Shown: positions 9,151 through 19,065 of the stretch, one piece after another | Layout: each line of letters starts with the position of its first letter | Position numbering within the stretch: the first letter of the stretch is position 1 | Origin: an uncultured Clostridium sp. | GTDB lineage: Bacteria > Bacillota > Clostridia > Clostridiales > Clostridiaceae | Reading direction: 5' to 3' | NCBI GenBank assembly: GCA_900540255.1 | Contig: UQFE01000002.1 | Location: forward strand, 62,001-126,000 | DNA: 64,000 bases | The notes under the pieces: model-generated | What the model was told of the DNA's origin: nothing | Database searches by the model: none | Seen by the model: the letters and a program-made list of their open reading frames with translations, nothing else | Program-made: the position numbers and the translations under genes

Positions 9151-9870
9151 TTATTGAATTGGCTTTATATATTCATATCTTAATGATTGTGTTGTCTTAG
9201 TTACTGTTATGTCATCACTTTGCTTAACATCACTATTATAACTTTTTAAAGCCCCATAATCTAAAACACCTGGATAGTTTACAGCAACATTTAATTTACT
9301 TTTATCTCCAATTGCTTTAATTACAACTTCACTATTTGGATCTACTCTACCTGCTGATCCTATAGAAATTGAACTACCTGCTGTTTTTATCCCTGTTTGT
9401 GGTGTAATTCTCATTTCATTTATAGATATAGCCTCAGCCCCTGCATACCATAAAGAATTAATTAAATTTATAATTTCTTCTTCACTAAGAGTATTTACAT
9501 TTTGAGTACCATTTGCACCAAATACTGAATTTTTCAAAGTTAAGGTAATAGTTAATCCTGGTCCTTTTACATCTAAAAGTCCAAGTTGCATTCTTGCATT
9601 ATCAAGTTGTTTTTTTATTTCACCTTCAACTTCCCCTTCCTCAGCTGCCGCATCTTCTAATTGCTTTAATTCTTCAGATAAAATTTTATTATTTTTTTGC
9701 AAATCTTCTTTTTCTTTTTTTAGATTTTCTAATTCTAATAATATATCTGAACTATTGTAATCTATATTTTTTCTATTTGCTATATTTAATTGCTTAAACT
9801 GATATGTTAATAAAAAACCTAATAATGCACAAACAATAGCAACAAAAATTTGAGATACTGTTCTTTTCAT
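9151..9870 (-). CDS. DUF881 family membrane-anchored protein
   Basis: This 239-residue protein has an N-terminal membrane anchor (about 5-25), a coiled coil (about 40-85) and a DUF881 domain with LLDVKGPGLTITLTL and SLWYAGAEAISINEMRITP. It is paralogous to the product at 8047-8784; the pair flanks sbp, a conserved arrangement. An AGGAGGAGAG SD precedes the ATG. A scaffold role near FtsQ or the septum is only inferred from location. Confidence 0.88.
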   Translation of the reverse strand: MKRTVSQIFVAIVCALLGFLLTYQFKQLNIANRKNIDYNSSDILLELENLKKEKEDLQKNNKILSEELKQLEDAAAEEGEVEGEIKKQLDNARMQLGLLDVKGPGLTITLTLKNSVFGANGTQNVNTLSEEEIINLINSLWYAGAEAISINEMRITPQTGIKTAGSSISIGSAGRVDPNSEVVIKAIGDKSKLNVAVNYPGVLDYGALKSYNSDVKQSDDITVTKTTQSLRYEYIKPIQ

Positions 9871-9945
9871 ACTCTCCTCCTATTTCACATTTTCAAAACT
9901 TAAATTCTGTTCATTTTCTGTTTGTATTTTCTCATTTATCCTTGC

Positions 9946-10734
9946 TTATGTTTCTGCTTCATTTTTAGGTTTGCTTTCATCAACTGGTTCATTTTTTATT
10001 ACTGGTGATCCCTTTATACTAACATTTATATAACCTTTTTTTATATTTATATTTTCACTTAAAATTATTCTATACACATTTTCCATCTTATTATATAAAT
10101 CACTATCATCTCCAAAGAAAATTTCAACATCCCCTATATACCCAATTATATTTACTATATTACTTATATCTAAACTTGAAAGATGTATTTGCTCTTTATT
10201 TTCAGAAATAAATGGATAAAAATTAGCTAAAATACTTTTATAAGTATGTATATCATCTGCATAACTCTCATCATTAACTCTACTTAAATCAATACCTTTA
10301 ACTTCAACTAAATTTCTTCCTTCAATACTATCTACTTCTTCTAATACATTTAAATTTTCATTAATAATTTCAAGTTTTGATCCATTATCTATATAATAAA
10401 CTGGAGCTTCTTCAGTTATTCCTATTACCAAAGTATTCACTCCCTTTCTTTTTATATTAACTGAACTTACATACCTATTTTTTAAAATTTCTTCTTTAAT
10501 TTTTTTTTGATTTACAGTAAAAATATTTAAGCCTATTCTATCCTTTACTTCATCATACAAAACCTCATTTGATATAGTTACATTTCCATTAAATGAAATT
10601 GTTTTAATATTAAATATTGGTGCCTTAGTAAAGAAAATAAATGAAGCTGTTCCAATTACTACTGTCATTAAAGTTAATTTTTTTATCTTCTTCTTTCTTT
10701 TCTTTGCTCTAATAAACTTTTTTACATCTTTCAT
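9946..10734 (-). CDS. ftsQ: FtsQ/DivIB cell-division protein
   Basis: DivIB/FtsQ is a bitopic divisome protein that forms a complex with FtsL and FtsB/DivIC. The 262 residues have a basic cytoplasmic tail (rich in Lys/Arg to about residue 20), one membrane segment (about 21-38), a POTRA domain beginning FNIKTISFNGN, and a beta domain with VNTLVIGITEEAPVYYI. Size and order are normal. It is separated from the upstream SEDS gene by a terminator, so it probably has its own promoter. Confidence 0.88.
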   Translation of the reverse strand: MKDVKKFIRAKKRKKKIKKLTLMTVVIGTASFIFFTKAPIFNIKTISFNGNVTISNEVLYDEVKDRIGLNIFTVNQKKIKEEILKNRYVSSVNIKRKGVNTLVIGITEEAPVYYIDNGSKLEIINENLNVLEEVDSIEGRNLVEVKGIDLSRVNDESYADDIHTYKSILANFYPFISENKEQIHLSSLDISNIVNIIGYIGDVEIFFGDDSDLYNKMENVYRIILSENINIKKGYINVSIKGSPVIKNEPVDESKPKNEAET

Positions 10735-10842
10735 AATTTACCTTATTCCTTATAATTTCTATCTTTTACTATAATTCTAACATAAAAGCTATATTTTTTA
10801 TAATTATTTTATATTATTATTCATTGATTGTACATAAAAATT

Positions 10843-10870
10843 TAAGAGCTCCTAAAACTAGAAGCTCTTA
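10843..10870 (-). terminator. Terminator after the SEDS gene
   Basis: Stem TAAGAGCT/AGCTCTTA with a 12-base loop, followed on the minus strand by AAATTTTTATG. It lies 8 bp after the stop of the ftsW/spoVE-like gene and separates it from ftsQ. Confidence 0.75.
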
Positions 10871-10877
10871 TCCAAAA

Positions 10878-12002
10878 TTATACTATTTTCTTTTCTACCT
10901 GACTTGAAATATTAAGTAAAATCCCCATAGCCGTTAAATTAATTACAAGCGATGTACCACCATAACTAATAAAAGGCATTGGAACTCCTGTAACAGGCAT
11001 AGACCCAGTTACAACTGCAATATTAATTATCGCTTGAACTGCTATAATTGAAGTAATCCCCATTGCTAATAATTTACCATAAGTATCTTTTGCATTCATA
11101 GCAACTCTTACTCCTCTCCATATAAATATCAAAAATAATGCAATTATAAATAAGCACCCTATTAATCCTACTTCTTCTCCTATAATAGAAAAGATAAAAT
11201 CATTATGTGGTTCTGGCATATATAATGTTTTTTGTCTTGATTGACCTAAACCTAATCCAGTTAATCCACCTGAACCTAACGCTAAAAATGATTGTATTAA
11301 TTGATATCCTGCATCCGCTGCATCTTTCCATGGATCTATAAAGTTTAACATTCTTTCTCTTCTATAATCTGAACTAAATATAAAAAATATTGCTAATGTA
11401 AATAGCGATGGTAATATTATTCCAAATAGGTGTTTTATTCTTCCTCCTGCTACAAATAACATAATAAATGTAACTATCATTATAATAGTTGCAATACTCA
11501 TATTATGTTCTGCTAATATTAAAGCAGCAAAAAATCCTGAAAGACCTAAATATGGTACTAACCCATGCCAAAAATCTTTTATTTCATCACCTTTTAAATC
11601 AATACTAAAGGCTAAAAACATTACAACTGCATATTTTGTTAATTCAGATGGTTGAAAAGATAATGGTCCTAACGAAATCCATCTTTTAGCACCATTAATT
11701 GCTGGAAAGAAGAATACTGCAATTAATAATGGTATTGTACATATAAGTAGTTGCGGTGTAATTTTTTTTAATTTATGATAATCAATTGACATCATAATAC
11801 TCATTGAAATTATACCAATAATTGCCCAAATTAACTGTCTTTTAAAGAAATACATGCTATCATTATTATGAAACATAGCATAAAATGAACTAGCGGAATA
11901 TACCATTATAACACCTATAGATAACAATATGCATAATGTATAAAATATTCCATAATCTATTTGTCCCATATTCTTATTATCATTGGGCTTATTTATATTC
12001 AT
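10878..12002 (-). CDS. spoVE: SEDS-family peptidoglycan polymerase (FtsW/SpoVE type)
   Basis: SEDS proteins are membrane glycosyltransferases that polymerise lipid II with a partner class B PBP. The product has about ten membrane segments and the family signatures IMVYSASS, LSFQPSELTKYAVVMFLA, GLGLGQSRQKTLYMPEPHNDFIFS and MPFISYGGTS. A start at 12002 is preferred over 12008 because GGAGG is eight bases before it. Its likely partner is the spoVD-like PBP upstream. In clostridia this position is usually called spoVE; an ftsW role cannot be excluded because no second SEDS gene is in view. Confidence 0.85.
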   Translation of the reverse strand: MNINKPNDNKNMGQIDYGIFYTLCILLSIGVIMVYSASSFYAMFHNNDSMYFFKRQLIWAIIGIISMSIMMSIDYHKLKKITPQLLICTIPLLIAVFFFPAINGAKRWISLGPLSFQPSELTKYAVVMFLAFSIDLKGDEIKDFWHGLVPYLGLSGFFAALILAEHNMSIATIIMIVTFIMLFVAGGRIKHLFGIILPSLFTLAIFFIFSSDYRRERMLNFIDPWKDAADAGYQLIQSFLALGSGGLTGLGLGQSRQKTLYMPEPHNDFIFSIIGEEVGLIGCLFIIALFLIFIWRGVRVAMNAKDTYGKLLAMGITSIIAVQAIINIAVVTGSMPVTGVPMPFISYGGTSLVINLTAMGILLNISSQVEKKIV

Positions 12003-12025
12003 AGACATTCCTCCAATTTAATTAA

Positions 12026-12997
12026 CTAAATTGCAAAAAAACCTATTATACATAAAAGTACTGTTATAATTGAAAATACTGTAACTATTTTAACTTCATT
12101 CCATCCACATTGTTCAAAATGATGATGAATTGGAGCCATTTTAAATACTCTTTTTCCTGTTAATTTAAATGAAGTAACTTGAATTATTACTGATAAAGCT
12201 TCACACACATAAATTCCACCTACTAAAACTATTATTAATGGATTTCCACTTATAATTGCTATAGTAGTAATTGCTCCTCCTATTGCAAGAGAACCTGTAT
12301 CCCCCATAAATACTTTTGCTGGATAAGCATTATATTTTAAGAAACCTAATAATCCTGCTATTAATGCTACTGAAAATACGGTTAATGAGTAATCTTTTAA
12401 AGTAAATGTTAATACTGCAAAGAATGTTAAAACTAAAACTGAAACTGTTGATGCTAATCCATCTAATCCATCAGTTAAATTTACTGCATTCGTCATAGAA
12501 GCATAAACAAATATAACAAATGGAATATATAATACACCTAAAGGAAGTTCCATATTTGTAAATGGAATTGCAATATAATGTGGTAAATTTACATAGCTAT
12601 AATAAGCAAATGCTCCTGAAACTATAAGTAATAAAACCATCTTTTGCCAAGCCTTTAATCCTTCACTTTGCTTTTTAAGTATTTTTAAAATATCATCTAA
12701 AAATCCTATAAACCCAAAAGCAATAAGCGAATATAATGCTATCATTCCCTTATCAGTTAAACTTCTACTAACAATAAACATAGCAATTGTAGTTGATAAA
12801 ATAAATATTACACCACCCATAGTAGGTGTTCCAGCTTTCTTTAAATGAGTCTTAGGTCCATCTTCTCTAATATTTTGACCAAATTTTAATCTTCTTAATA
12901 ATGGAATTGTAATTGGCCCAAGTACTAAAGATATGACAACCCCTAATATAAATGTAATAATTAATGTTTTTGTTATATTTCCTTGTAATATGTTCAT
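12026..12997 (-). CDS. mraY: Phospho-N-acetylmuramoyl-pentapeptide transferase
   Basis: MraY transfers phospho-MurNAc-pentapeptide to undecaprenyl phosphate to make lipid I. The polytopic protein has [43 protein letters not shown] and the C-terminal HHHFEQCGW, all diagnostic. An ATG at 12997 is favoured because GGGGGAT precedes it. A second, stronger SD (AAGGAGGTGA) lies further upstream and is separated from the gene by a small hairpin. It follows murF by about 55 bp and precedes the SEDS gene, so murF-mraY-SEDS look like one transcript. Confidence 0.94.
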   Translation of the reverse strand: MNILQGNITKTLIITFILGVVISLVLGPITIPLLRRLKFGQNIREDGPKTHLKKAGTPTMGGVIFILSTTIAMFIVSRSLTDKGMIALYSLIAFGFIGFLDDILKILKKQSEGLKAWQKMVLLLIVSGAFAYYSYVNLPHYIAIPFTNMELPLGVLYIPFVIFVYASMTNAVNLTDGLDGLASTVSVLVLTFFAVLTFTLKDYSLTVFSVALIAGLLGFLKYNAYPAKVFMGDTGSLAIGGAITTIAIISGNPLIIVLVGGIYVCEALSVIIQVTSFKLTGKRVFKMAPIHHHFEQCGWNEVKIVTVFSIITVLLCIIGFFAI

Positions 12998-13052
12998 AAC
13001 ACTATCCCCCATCTCTTACTGCTTTAAAAAGCAGTTCACCTCCTTCGTATAA

Positions 13053-14411
13053 TTACATTTCTTCTAGACTTTTAACAACATATTCTAGTTTCATACCTCT
13101 TGATGCTTTAATTAATATTACATCATTCTTTTTTACAATACTTTTCAATTCTTTTATGCATTCCTCTTTTGTATTGTACATGATTATATTATCATTTTTA
13201 AATCCATCTTTAAAGTTATTAATTTGTTCACCTATTACAATTAATAAATCAACCTTATCTCTTGCATATTCTCCAATTTTGAAGTGAGCATTTTTAGCTT
13301 TATCTCCAAGCTCATACATATCTCCTAATACAGCAACTCTTCTTCCATTTTTATAAGCAGAAAGAACATCTAAAGAAGATTTCATAGAATCTGGACTTGC
13401 ATTATAACAATCATTTATTATTATAAAATCTTGTTTTTTTATCACTTGTAATCTCATTGATGTTGCTTCTAAATTATCCAATCCTAAAATCATTTCATTA
13501 AAAGATACACCAAGACATTCTGCAACCTCAATTGCAAGCATTGCATTTAAAACATTATGCTTACCTGCCATTGGTAGAGTAAATACAGCTTCTTCACCAA
13601 AGGCATGAGCTGAAAATTTTGTTTCATCTTCTCTTAATATAATATTAGATGCGTAAACATCATATTCATGATTATAACCAATTTTTTTAACTTTAAATCC
13701 TTTTTTATTAATATTCTTTAAATATTCATCTTCTGCATTAAGTATTAAAACATTCTTTTCATCAAAGAAAGTACTTATTTCCATTTTAGCTTTTAAAATA
13801 TTTTCTTGTGTTTTAAGGTTTTCTATATGTGATAATCCTATATTTGTTATTACACCAATATCAGGTCTTGCTACATCTGCAAGAAGTTCTATTTCTCCAA
13901 GGGAACTCATTCCCATTTCAAGTATTGCTACATCATAATCACTTGTTAGCTCTAATATCATTAATGGTAAACCTATATCATTATTAAAGTTACCTTTAGT
14001 CTTAAATACATTATATTTTTTACTTAATACAGCCGCTATTAAATCCTTAGTTGAAGTTTTTCCTGTAGATCCAGTTACTCCTACTACTTTAAGTCCTAAT
14101 TTTTTTCTATAAAATTTAGCTAAGTCTAATAATGCTTTTCTTGTATTTTCAACTTTAATTATAGTTCCACTTTCTTTTACTTCATTTGCATCAAATTTTA
14201 CTTCATCAACAATAATAATGCTTGCACCTAATTCTAATGCTTTTAATACAAAATCATTTCCATTAAAATTTTCTCCTTTTATAGCTAAAAACACGTTATT
14301 TTTAGCTATCTTTCTAGTATCAATACATAATTTATTAAAGGTATTTTCTGTCCCTTGTACAATAACCTCTCCATTTACTGCCTTTAACATTTCTTCAAAA
14401 GTCATTTGCAT
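13053..14411 (-). CDS. murF: UDP-MurNAc-tripeptide--D-Ala-D-Ala ligase
   Basis: MurF adds D-Ala-D-Ala to the UDP-MurNAc-tripeptide in the cytoplasm. The Mur-ligase P-loop reads GVTGSTGKTSTKD, followed by KGNFNNDIGLPLMIL, EMGMS and NDCYNASPDSM, all family motifs. A TTG at 14438 extends the frame, but the ATG at 14411 has an AGAGTGA SD and matches the family start (MTFEEMLKAVNG). It follows a terminator-bounded PBP gene, so a promoter is expected in 14412-14544, which is AT-rich. Confidence 0.93.
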   Translation of the reverse strand: MQMTFEEMLKAVNGEVIVQGTENTFNKLCIDTRKIAKNNVFLAIKGENFNGNDFVLKALELGASIIIVDEVKFDANEVKESGTIIKVENTRKALLDLAKFYRKKLGLKVVGVTGSTGKTSTKDLIAAVLSKKYNVFKTKGNFNNDIGLPLMILELTSDYDVAILEMGMSSLGEIELLADVARPDIGVITNIGLSHIENLKTQENILKAKMEISTFFDEKNVLILNAEDEYLKNINKKGFKVKKIGYNHEYDVYASNIILREDETKFSAHAFGEEAVFTLPMAGKHNVLNAMLAIEVAECLGVSFNEMILGLDNLEATSMRLQVIKKQDFIIINDCYNASPDSMKSSLDVLSAYKNGRRVAVLGDMYELGDKAKNAHFKIGEYARDKVDLLIVIGEQINNFKDGFKNDNIIMYNTKEECIKELKSIVKKNDVILIKASRGMKLEYVVKSLEEM

Positions 14412-14544
14412 AATAATCACTCTACTTTCATAATTCAAATATTATTTATAACTGCTTTTAAATTATTTATAGTTATACTACTTTAATTAATCTTATTATT
14501 TTAAATAAAATTAATATCACCTATTTAATTATTATAGGCATAAA

Positions 14545-14572
14545 TTTAGCATGTGAAAACTCACATGCTAAA
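14545..14572 (-). terminator. Strong hairpin after the PBP gene
   Basis: A 12-bp perfect stem TTTAGCATGTGA/TCACATGCTAAA with a four-base loop lies 15 bp after the PBP stop. The following minus-strand U-run is short (TTTATGCC), so read-through into murF is possible. Confidence 0.75.
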
Positions 14573-14586
14573 AATTTAAATAATAA

Positions 14587-16785
14587 TTAATCCTCTTCAT
14601 ACTCAGCACTTAATGTAAGCTTAACAGTTGTGCCTTTTGATATAAGTTCTCCACTTGGAATACTTTGATTTATTATAACCCCATCACCTTGGATAGTATA
14701 ATTAATACCTAATTCTTCTAAAAGTTCTATGGCAGCTTTTTTTGAATATCCTCTTACATCTGGCATAATTACATCTTTATTATAAGTTTCATTTTGATTT
14801 GTGTAAAGATTAATTGTTGAACCTTCCTTAACATCATAACCAGGATATGGTTGCATATTTGTAATTGTATCTCCATCACCTTCAACTGTACAATTTATAT
14901 TTAATTCTTTTAATATTTTTTTTGCATCTGAAACAGAAACTCCTCTTACTTCAGGCAAAACTACATCTTTTAAAATCACATTTTCATCTTGTGAAAATTC
15001 TTGATTCATATAATTAAATATGTCTTGAAATAATTCTTTTCCTAAAGGTGCTGTTACCACACCTGCATAATAAGCTCCATTACTTGGTTCATCAATAGTT
15101 GCAAAAATTGTTATTTGCGGATTATCTACACTTGCAAATCCAGCCATAGATGAAATATATTTTCCTGATTCGTATCCTCCTGTAAGAGCATTAACCTTTT
15201 GAGCTGTACCTGTTTTTGCTCCTATATGGTAGCCTGCTATATAAGCCTTATTAGATCCTCCTTGATTAACAGTTCTTTCTAAATAATCTCTTAACGTAGC
15301 AGCTGTAGATTCTGAAATTACATTTTCTACTGTTTTAGGTTCAAATTCTTCATCTATAATTGTATTTCCCTCACTATCAGTATGGCTTATACTTTTCATA
15401 ACATGTGGCTGAATTAAAGTTCCACCATTAACTATAGCATTAAAAGCTGTCATATATTGAACTGCATTAACAGTATTTGTTTGACCAAAAGATATTGTTG
15501 CAAGATCCGCATCATTCATATTATCTGCTGATTTAACAATTCCTCTTGCTTCTCCCGGCAAATCAACACCTGATACTTGACCAAATCCAAACTTTTTAAT
15601 ATATTCAACTAATTTTTCACTGCCTATCTTTTCACCTAATTTCATAAATCCTACATTACATGAGTTTTGAAGTATTTCAGGTAAAATTTGAGTTCCATGT
15701 CCTCCACGTTTCCAACATTTAATTGTATGAGGTCCTACTTGTAAACTTCCACCACAAGTAAATTCATCTGATTCCTTAACTAAGCCTTCTTCTATAGCCG
15801 TTGACATAGTAATAACTTTAAAAATAGATCCTGGCTCAAATGTATCATTTACTAAACTGTTTCTCCACATTTTTTGAAGTTTTTCTGAATCACTTTCCCC
15901 AACAAAATCCTCAAATCCAGAAAATGGATTATTAGGATCAAAGTCTGGCTCATTTACCATGGCAAGAATTTCACCATTTTGAGGATTCATAATTAATATT
16001 GATACTCTTTTTGCCTTATTATCAATTAAACCTTTTTCAGCTACCTTTTCAGCTATTTCTTGTAAATTTTCATCTATTGTTAATGTTACATCTTTACCAC
16101 TAATTGGTGGAGTAAACTTAGATATTGTATAATCTAAAGCTTCACTATTTCTATCAAGTTCAGTTATTCTCAATCCTGGTACACCAGAAAGATATTCATT
16201 ATATTGTAATTCAACTCCTGTTAATCCTTGTCCATCACTGTTTGTACTTCCAAGAACATGAGCTAAAAACTGTCCTTTTGGATAATATCTTTTTGTATCA
16301 GGTGAAACAATAACCCCTTGAATATTTAAATCATTAACTTTATCAGCAACATCTTTTTCAACTCTTCTTACTAAAGTAGCTGAACCTGCATCACTTCCAT
16401 TTGCAAGTTTAGTTTCTAACTTATCTTTTACCTTTTTAGTATCTATTCCTGTAGCTTCTGAAATTAATGGTGCAATATCATCAGTACTCTTATCAGTTTT
16501 CTTTAAATACTGTCTTATTGAATTTAAATCAAAATCCACTCTATAAACATTAGCTGAAACTGCTAACTCATTGCCATTTCTATCTAATATTCTACCTCTT
16601 CTGGCATCAATTCTAACTTCACTAGTCCATTGTTCTTCTGCCCTACTTGAATAATCATCTCTTTTTACAATCATAACATAAGATAATCTTACAATTAATA
16701 AACCAAATATAGCAACAATAAACCCTAAAGCTAAAACCATTCTTTTTCTCATAACAGCTCTATCTTTAAAAATCTTTTTACTCAT
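14587..16785 (-). CDS. spoVD: Class B penicillin-binding protein with two PASTA domains (SpoVD/FtsI type)
   Basis: This D,D-transpeptidase cross-links peptidoglycan with a SEDS partner. After a short cytoplasmic tail and one membrane segment (about 14-34), a PBP dimer domain with RRGRILDRNGNELA precedes the transpeptidase domain. The active-site set is complete: EPGSIFK (Ser about 320), SCN (375-377) and KTGT (about 524). Two PASTA domains end the protein, starting VVLPEVRG and VIMPDVRG. Bacillus SpoVD has one PASTA domain. The start at 16785 uses a TTGGAGGA SD; an upstream ATG at 16806 overlaps that SD. Sporulation versus vegetative use cannot be told from sequence. Confidence 0.9.
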   Translation of the reverse strand: MSKKIFKDRAVMRKRMVLALGFIVAIFGLLIVRLSYVMIVKRDDYSSRAEEQWTSEVRIDARRGRILDRNGNELAVSANVYRVDFDLNSIRQYLKKTDKSTDDIAPLISEATGIDTKKVKDKLETKLANGSDAGSATLVRRVEKDVADKVNDLNIQGVIVSPDTKRYYPKGQFLAHVLGSTNSDGQGLTGVELQYNEYLSGVPGLRITELDRNSEALDYTISKFTPPISGKDVTLTIDENLQEIAEKVAEKGLIDNKAKRVSILIMNPQNGEILAMVNEPDFDPNNPFSGFEDFVGESDSEKLQKMWRNSLVNDTFEPGSIFKVITMSTAIEEGLVKESDEFTCGGSLQVGPHTIKCWKRGGHGTQILPEILQNSCNVGFMKLGEKIGSEKLVEYIKKFGFGQVSGVDLPGEARGIVKSADNMNDADLATISFGQTNTVNAVQYMTAFNAIVNGGTLIQPHVMKSISHTDSEGNTIIDEEFEPKTVENVISESTAATLRDYLERTVNQGGSNKAYIAGYHIGAKTGTAQKVNALTGGYESGKYISSMAGFASVDNPQITIFATIDEPSNGAYYAGVVTAPLGKELFQDIFNYMNQEFSQDENVILKDVVLPEVRGVSVSDAKKILKELNINCTVEGDGDTITNMQPYPGYDVKEGSTINLYTNQNETYNKDVIMPDVRGYSKKAAIELLEELGINYTIQGDGVIINQSIPSGELISKGTTVKLTLSAEYEED

Positions 16786-16884
16786 ACAAATTCCTCCAAG
16801 GAGCATTTATAAATGAATGATAAAGATTTTTGTAAAAATAGGGCTGTAAGCAAAATTAAAAGCAAATATCCTATAAACTATTCA

Positions 16885-17361
16885 TTATTTAAATACCCCT
16901 ATAATTTTTTGTAAAAAATTACTCGTTCTATTTTCCTTAGTTTTTAAATGTGAAAAATATTCTTTTGACATATCAATAGTTATAGTACTTTCAGAATTAG
17001 GATATATCATTCCTAACTCATCCTCTGCTGTGCTTTTTATTTTATCGAAAGATGCAAACTTAAGCATTTTAACATTAATTGCAGCATTTACATCTTTTTC
17101 TTCCTTCAGATTTTCTTCTAAAATTAATAATTTCTTTTGATAATCATAGATTTTACTATCTAAAAATAAAGTTGTAGAGCCTAATGCAAATAAAATTGTT
17201 CCTACTGTAAAACCTGCAATTAAAATATTTTTCTTCATTGCCCTTTCTCTTTTTTTACTTTGTATCCTTTGTTTTTTTCTTTGTTTTTCAGTCTCTTTAA
17301 TTTTTTTATCTGGTGCTAAAGCTGTATTTCCTCTTATATAATCATATTCTCTAACTCCCAT
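16885..17361 (-). CDS. ftsL: FtsL-like division protein
   Basis: A bitopic protein with a long basic cytoplasmic region, one membrane segment (about residues 43-65 of 158) and a short periplasm-side coiled coil, in the place where ftsL lies between rsmH and the PBP gene. Sequence similarity to other FtsL proteins is always low, so location carries much of the call. The ATG at 17361 (MGVREYDYIRG) follows a CAGGGATG SD. An ATG at 17409 would overlap rsmH by 14 bp and has no clear SD. Confidence 0.75.
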   Translation of the reverse strand: MGVREYDYIRGNTALAPDKKIKETEKQRKKQRIQSKKRERAMKKNILIAGFTVGTILFALGSTTLFLDSKIYDYQKKLLILEENLKEEKDVNAAINVKMLKFASFDKIKSTAEDELGMIYPNSESTITIDMSKEYFSHLKTKENRTSNFLQKIIGVFK

Positions 17362-17395
17362 TTTATTCACATCCCTGCTATTTTTCATAATATAT

Positions 17396-18328
17396 TTATA
17401 ATTTTTCAATCACTCTAAGTTTTGCACTTCTACTTCTTGGATTTTCTTCAACCTCTTGTTTTGAAGGCTCAATTGCTTTTCTACTTATTACTTTCACCTT
17501 TGCTTTTTCTCCACATATACAAACTGGAAATTCCTTTGGACATCTACAAGATACAGCTAAATCTCTAAACTTATTTTTAACTATTCTATCCTCTAAAGAA
17601 TGGAAAGTTATTATTGCCATTCTTCCTCCACTGTTTAATTTATTAACTCCATCTTCTATTGCTTTATTTAAAATTGAAAGTTCACTATTAACCTCAATTC
17701 TAATTGCTTGGAAAGTTCTCTTTGCTGGATGAGGTCCTTCTCTTCTTGCCTTTGCTGGAATTGCATCTTTAATTATCTCAACTAATTCTAATGTTGTTTC
17801 TATATTTTTTTCACTTCTTTTATTTACAATAAAGTTAGCAATTCTTTTTGCAAATTTTTCTTCTCCATAATCTCTTATGATTCTATATAATTCCTCCTCA
17901 CTATAATCATTTACTACATCATAGGCTGAAAAATTATTTTCTCTATTCATTCTCATATCTAAAGGTGCATCTTTCATATAACTAAAGCCTCTTTCACCTT
18001 CATCTAATTGATAAGAAGAAACTCCTAAATCCATTAGAATACCATCAACCTTTTCTACTCCTAGCTCTTCTAAAATAGCTCCTATATTATGAAAATTGTT
18101 ATGTACTAAAGTAACATTTGAAAAATTCTGTAACCTTTCTCCTGCTGCTCTTAATGCATCCCTATCTTGGTCTATTCCTATTAATCTTCCATTTTTAGAT
18201 AATCTCTTCACTATTTGTGATGAATGACCAGCTCCTCCTAAAGTACAATCTACATAAATTCCATCTTCTTTAATATTAAGTGCTTCTAAACATTCATTAA
18301 GTAAAACTGATACATGATTAAATTCCAT
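17396..18328 (-). CDS. rsmH: 16S rRNA (cytosine1402-N4)-methyltransferase
   Basis: RsmH (MraW) methylates N4 of C1402 in the 16S decoding centre. The 310 residues have [13 protein letters not shown], the SAM motif [45 protein letters not shown] and [12 protein letters not shown]. It is full length, with an AAGGAG SD. It normally follows mraZ; here the remains of mraZ end 20 bp upstream, so rsmH is the first intact gene of the cluster. Confidence 0.95.
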   Translation of the reverse strand: MEFNHVSVLLNECLEALNIKEDGIYVDCTLGGAGHSSQIVKRLSKNGRLIGIDQDRDALRAAGERLQNFSNVTLVHNNFHNIGAILEELGVEKVDGILMDLGVSSYQLDEGERGFSYMKDAPLDMRMNRENNFSAYDVVNDYSEEELYRIIRDYGEEKFAKRIANFIVNKRSEKNIETTLELVEIIKDAIPAKARREGPHPAKRTFQAIRIEVNSELSILNKAIEDGVNKLNSGGRMAIITFHSLEDRIVKNKFRDLAVSCRCPKEFPVCICGEKAKVKVISRKAIEPSKQEVEENPRSRSAKLRVIEKL

Positions 18329-18348
18329 TTTTATTACTCCTTATATTC

Positions 18349-18783
18349 CTAAATCGCCATTTTTTCTGCAATTAAGTTAAAATCAATATTTGATTCATTA
18401 TTTTCTTGCCATTTTTCCTTACTCTAAATCTCTATTATACTTAAAGTCCCTATGCTTACTATATCCTTTTCTATGCCGGCGTATTCCTCTAGGTTTAATG
18501 GAATTAATCCTCTTCTTTAGCTTGTCCGTCTCAACTTCACAAGCATCTGCAAAAAAGAATCTTACAAATGCCTTGGCATCTTTATTATTTAATGGTAATT
18601 TTTAGTTTTTCTTCAAGCATTTTATACTCTTTCATTTGATATCCATAAAAATATCATCCGTTCTTTTAGTGATTATAAACTTCACTTTATAAGTTCTTTT
18701 CTTAATATCAAAAATATAACAATTGTATTTTTTTACATTTAAGCTTTATAGATGTTACACAATTAAAATATTCTCCCAATTAA
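18349..18783 (-). pseudogene. mraZ: mraZ pseudogene
   Basis: Reading all three minus frames gives consecutive pieces of MraZ. They are GEYFNCVTSIK near the start, KVKFIITK then MLEEKLK in the middle, LPLNNKDAKAFVRFFFADACEVETDK after a frameshift (read in two overlapping pieces here), LEEYAGIEKDIVSIG after another, and KEKWQENNES plus IAEKMAI at the end. There are several frameshifts and in-frame stops, including a TAG where the conserved EIW tryptophan would be, and no usable start codon. MraZ is a DNA-binding repressor of the mra/dcw operon in several bacteria. Its position immediately before rsmH is exactly the conserved mraZ site. Confidence 0.88.
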
Positions 18784-19023
18784 GCATTAACTAATCCACT
18801 TTTAACCACTTTACATCTTATATATATATTCTATAGAATTATCTCTTTTCCTTCAAGATAAATTTGTTTAAAAATATATTTTTTTCTTGTTAAAATATAG
18901 CGAAATCAATATAAAAAAATTTTTCAAATAAAATAATATATTTTAAAATGTTTTTTTCCACAATATTCATATAAAATATTAATTTTAATTATTTTTCTAT
19001 TTTTTTATTAGACATTTTTATTA
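18784..19023. other. AT-rich intergenic region, nothing recognised
   Basis: About 240 bp with long A and T runs between the mraZ remnant and the ychF terminator. It should contain the promoter of the rsmH transcript on the minus strand, but no single -35/-10 pair stands out from the AT background. Confidence 0.5.
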
Positions 19024-19058
19024 TAAGAAAAAAAGGAACTGTTTTTTTACAGTTCCTT
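19024..19058 (-). terminator. Terminator after ychF
   Basis: Minus-strand stem AAGGAACTGT/ACAGTTCCTT (19033-19058) with a six-base A-rich loop, followed by TTTTTTTC. It starts 8 bp after the ychF stop. Confidence 0.85.
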
Positions 19059-19065
19059 AAAAACA

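Noticed and set aside
18390-18605. Plus-strand open frame of 71 codons before rsmH
   Set aside because: It mirrors the mraZ pseudogene on the opposite strand; no SD.
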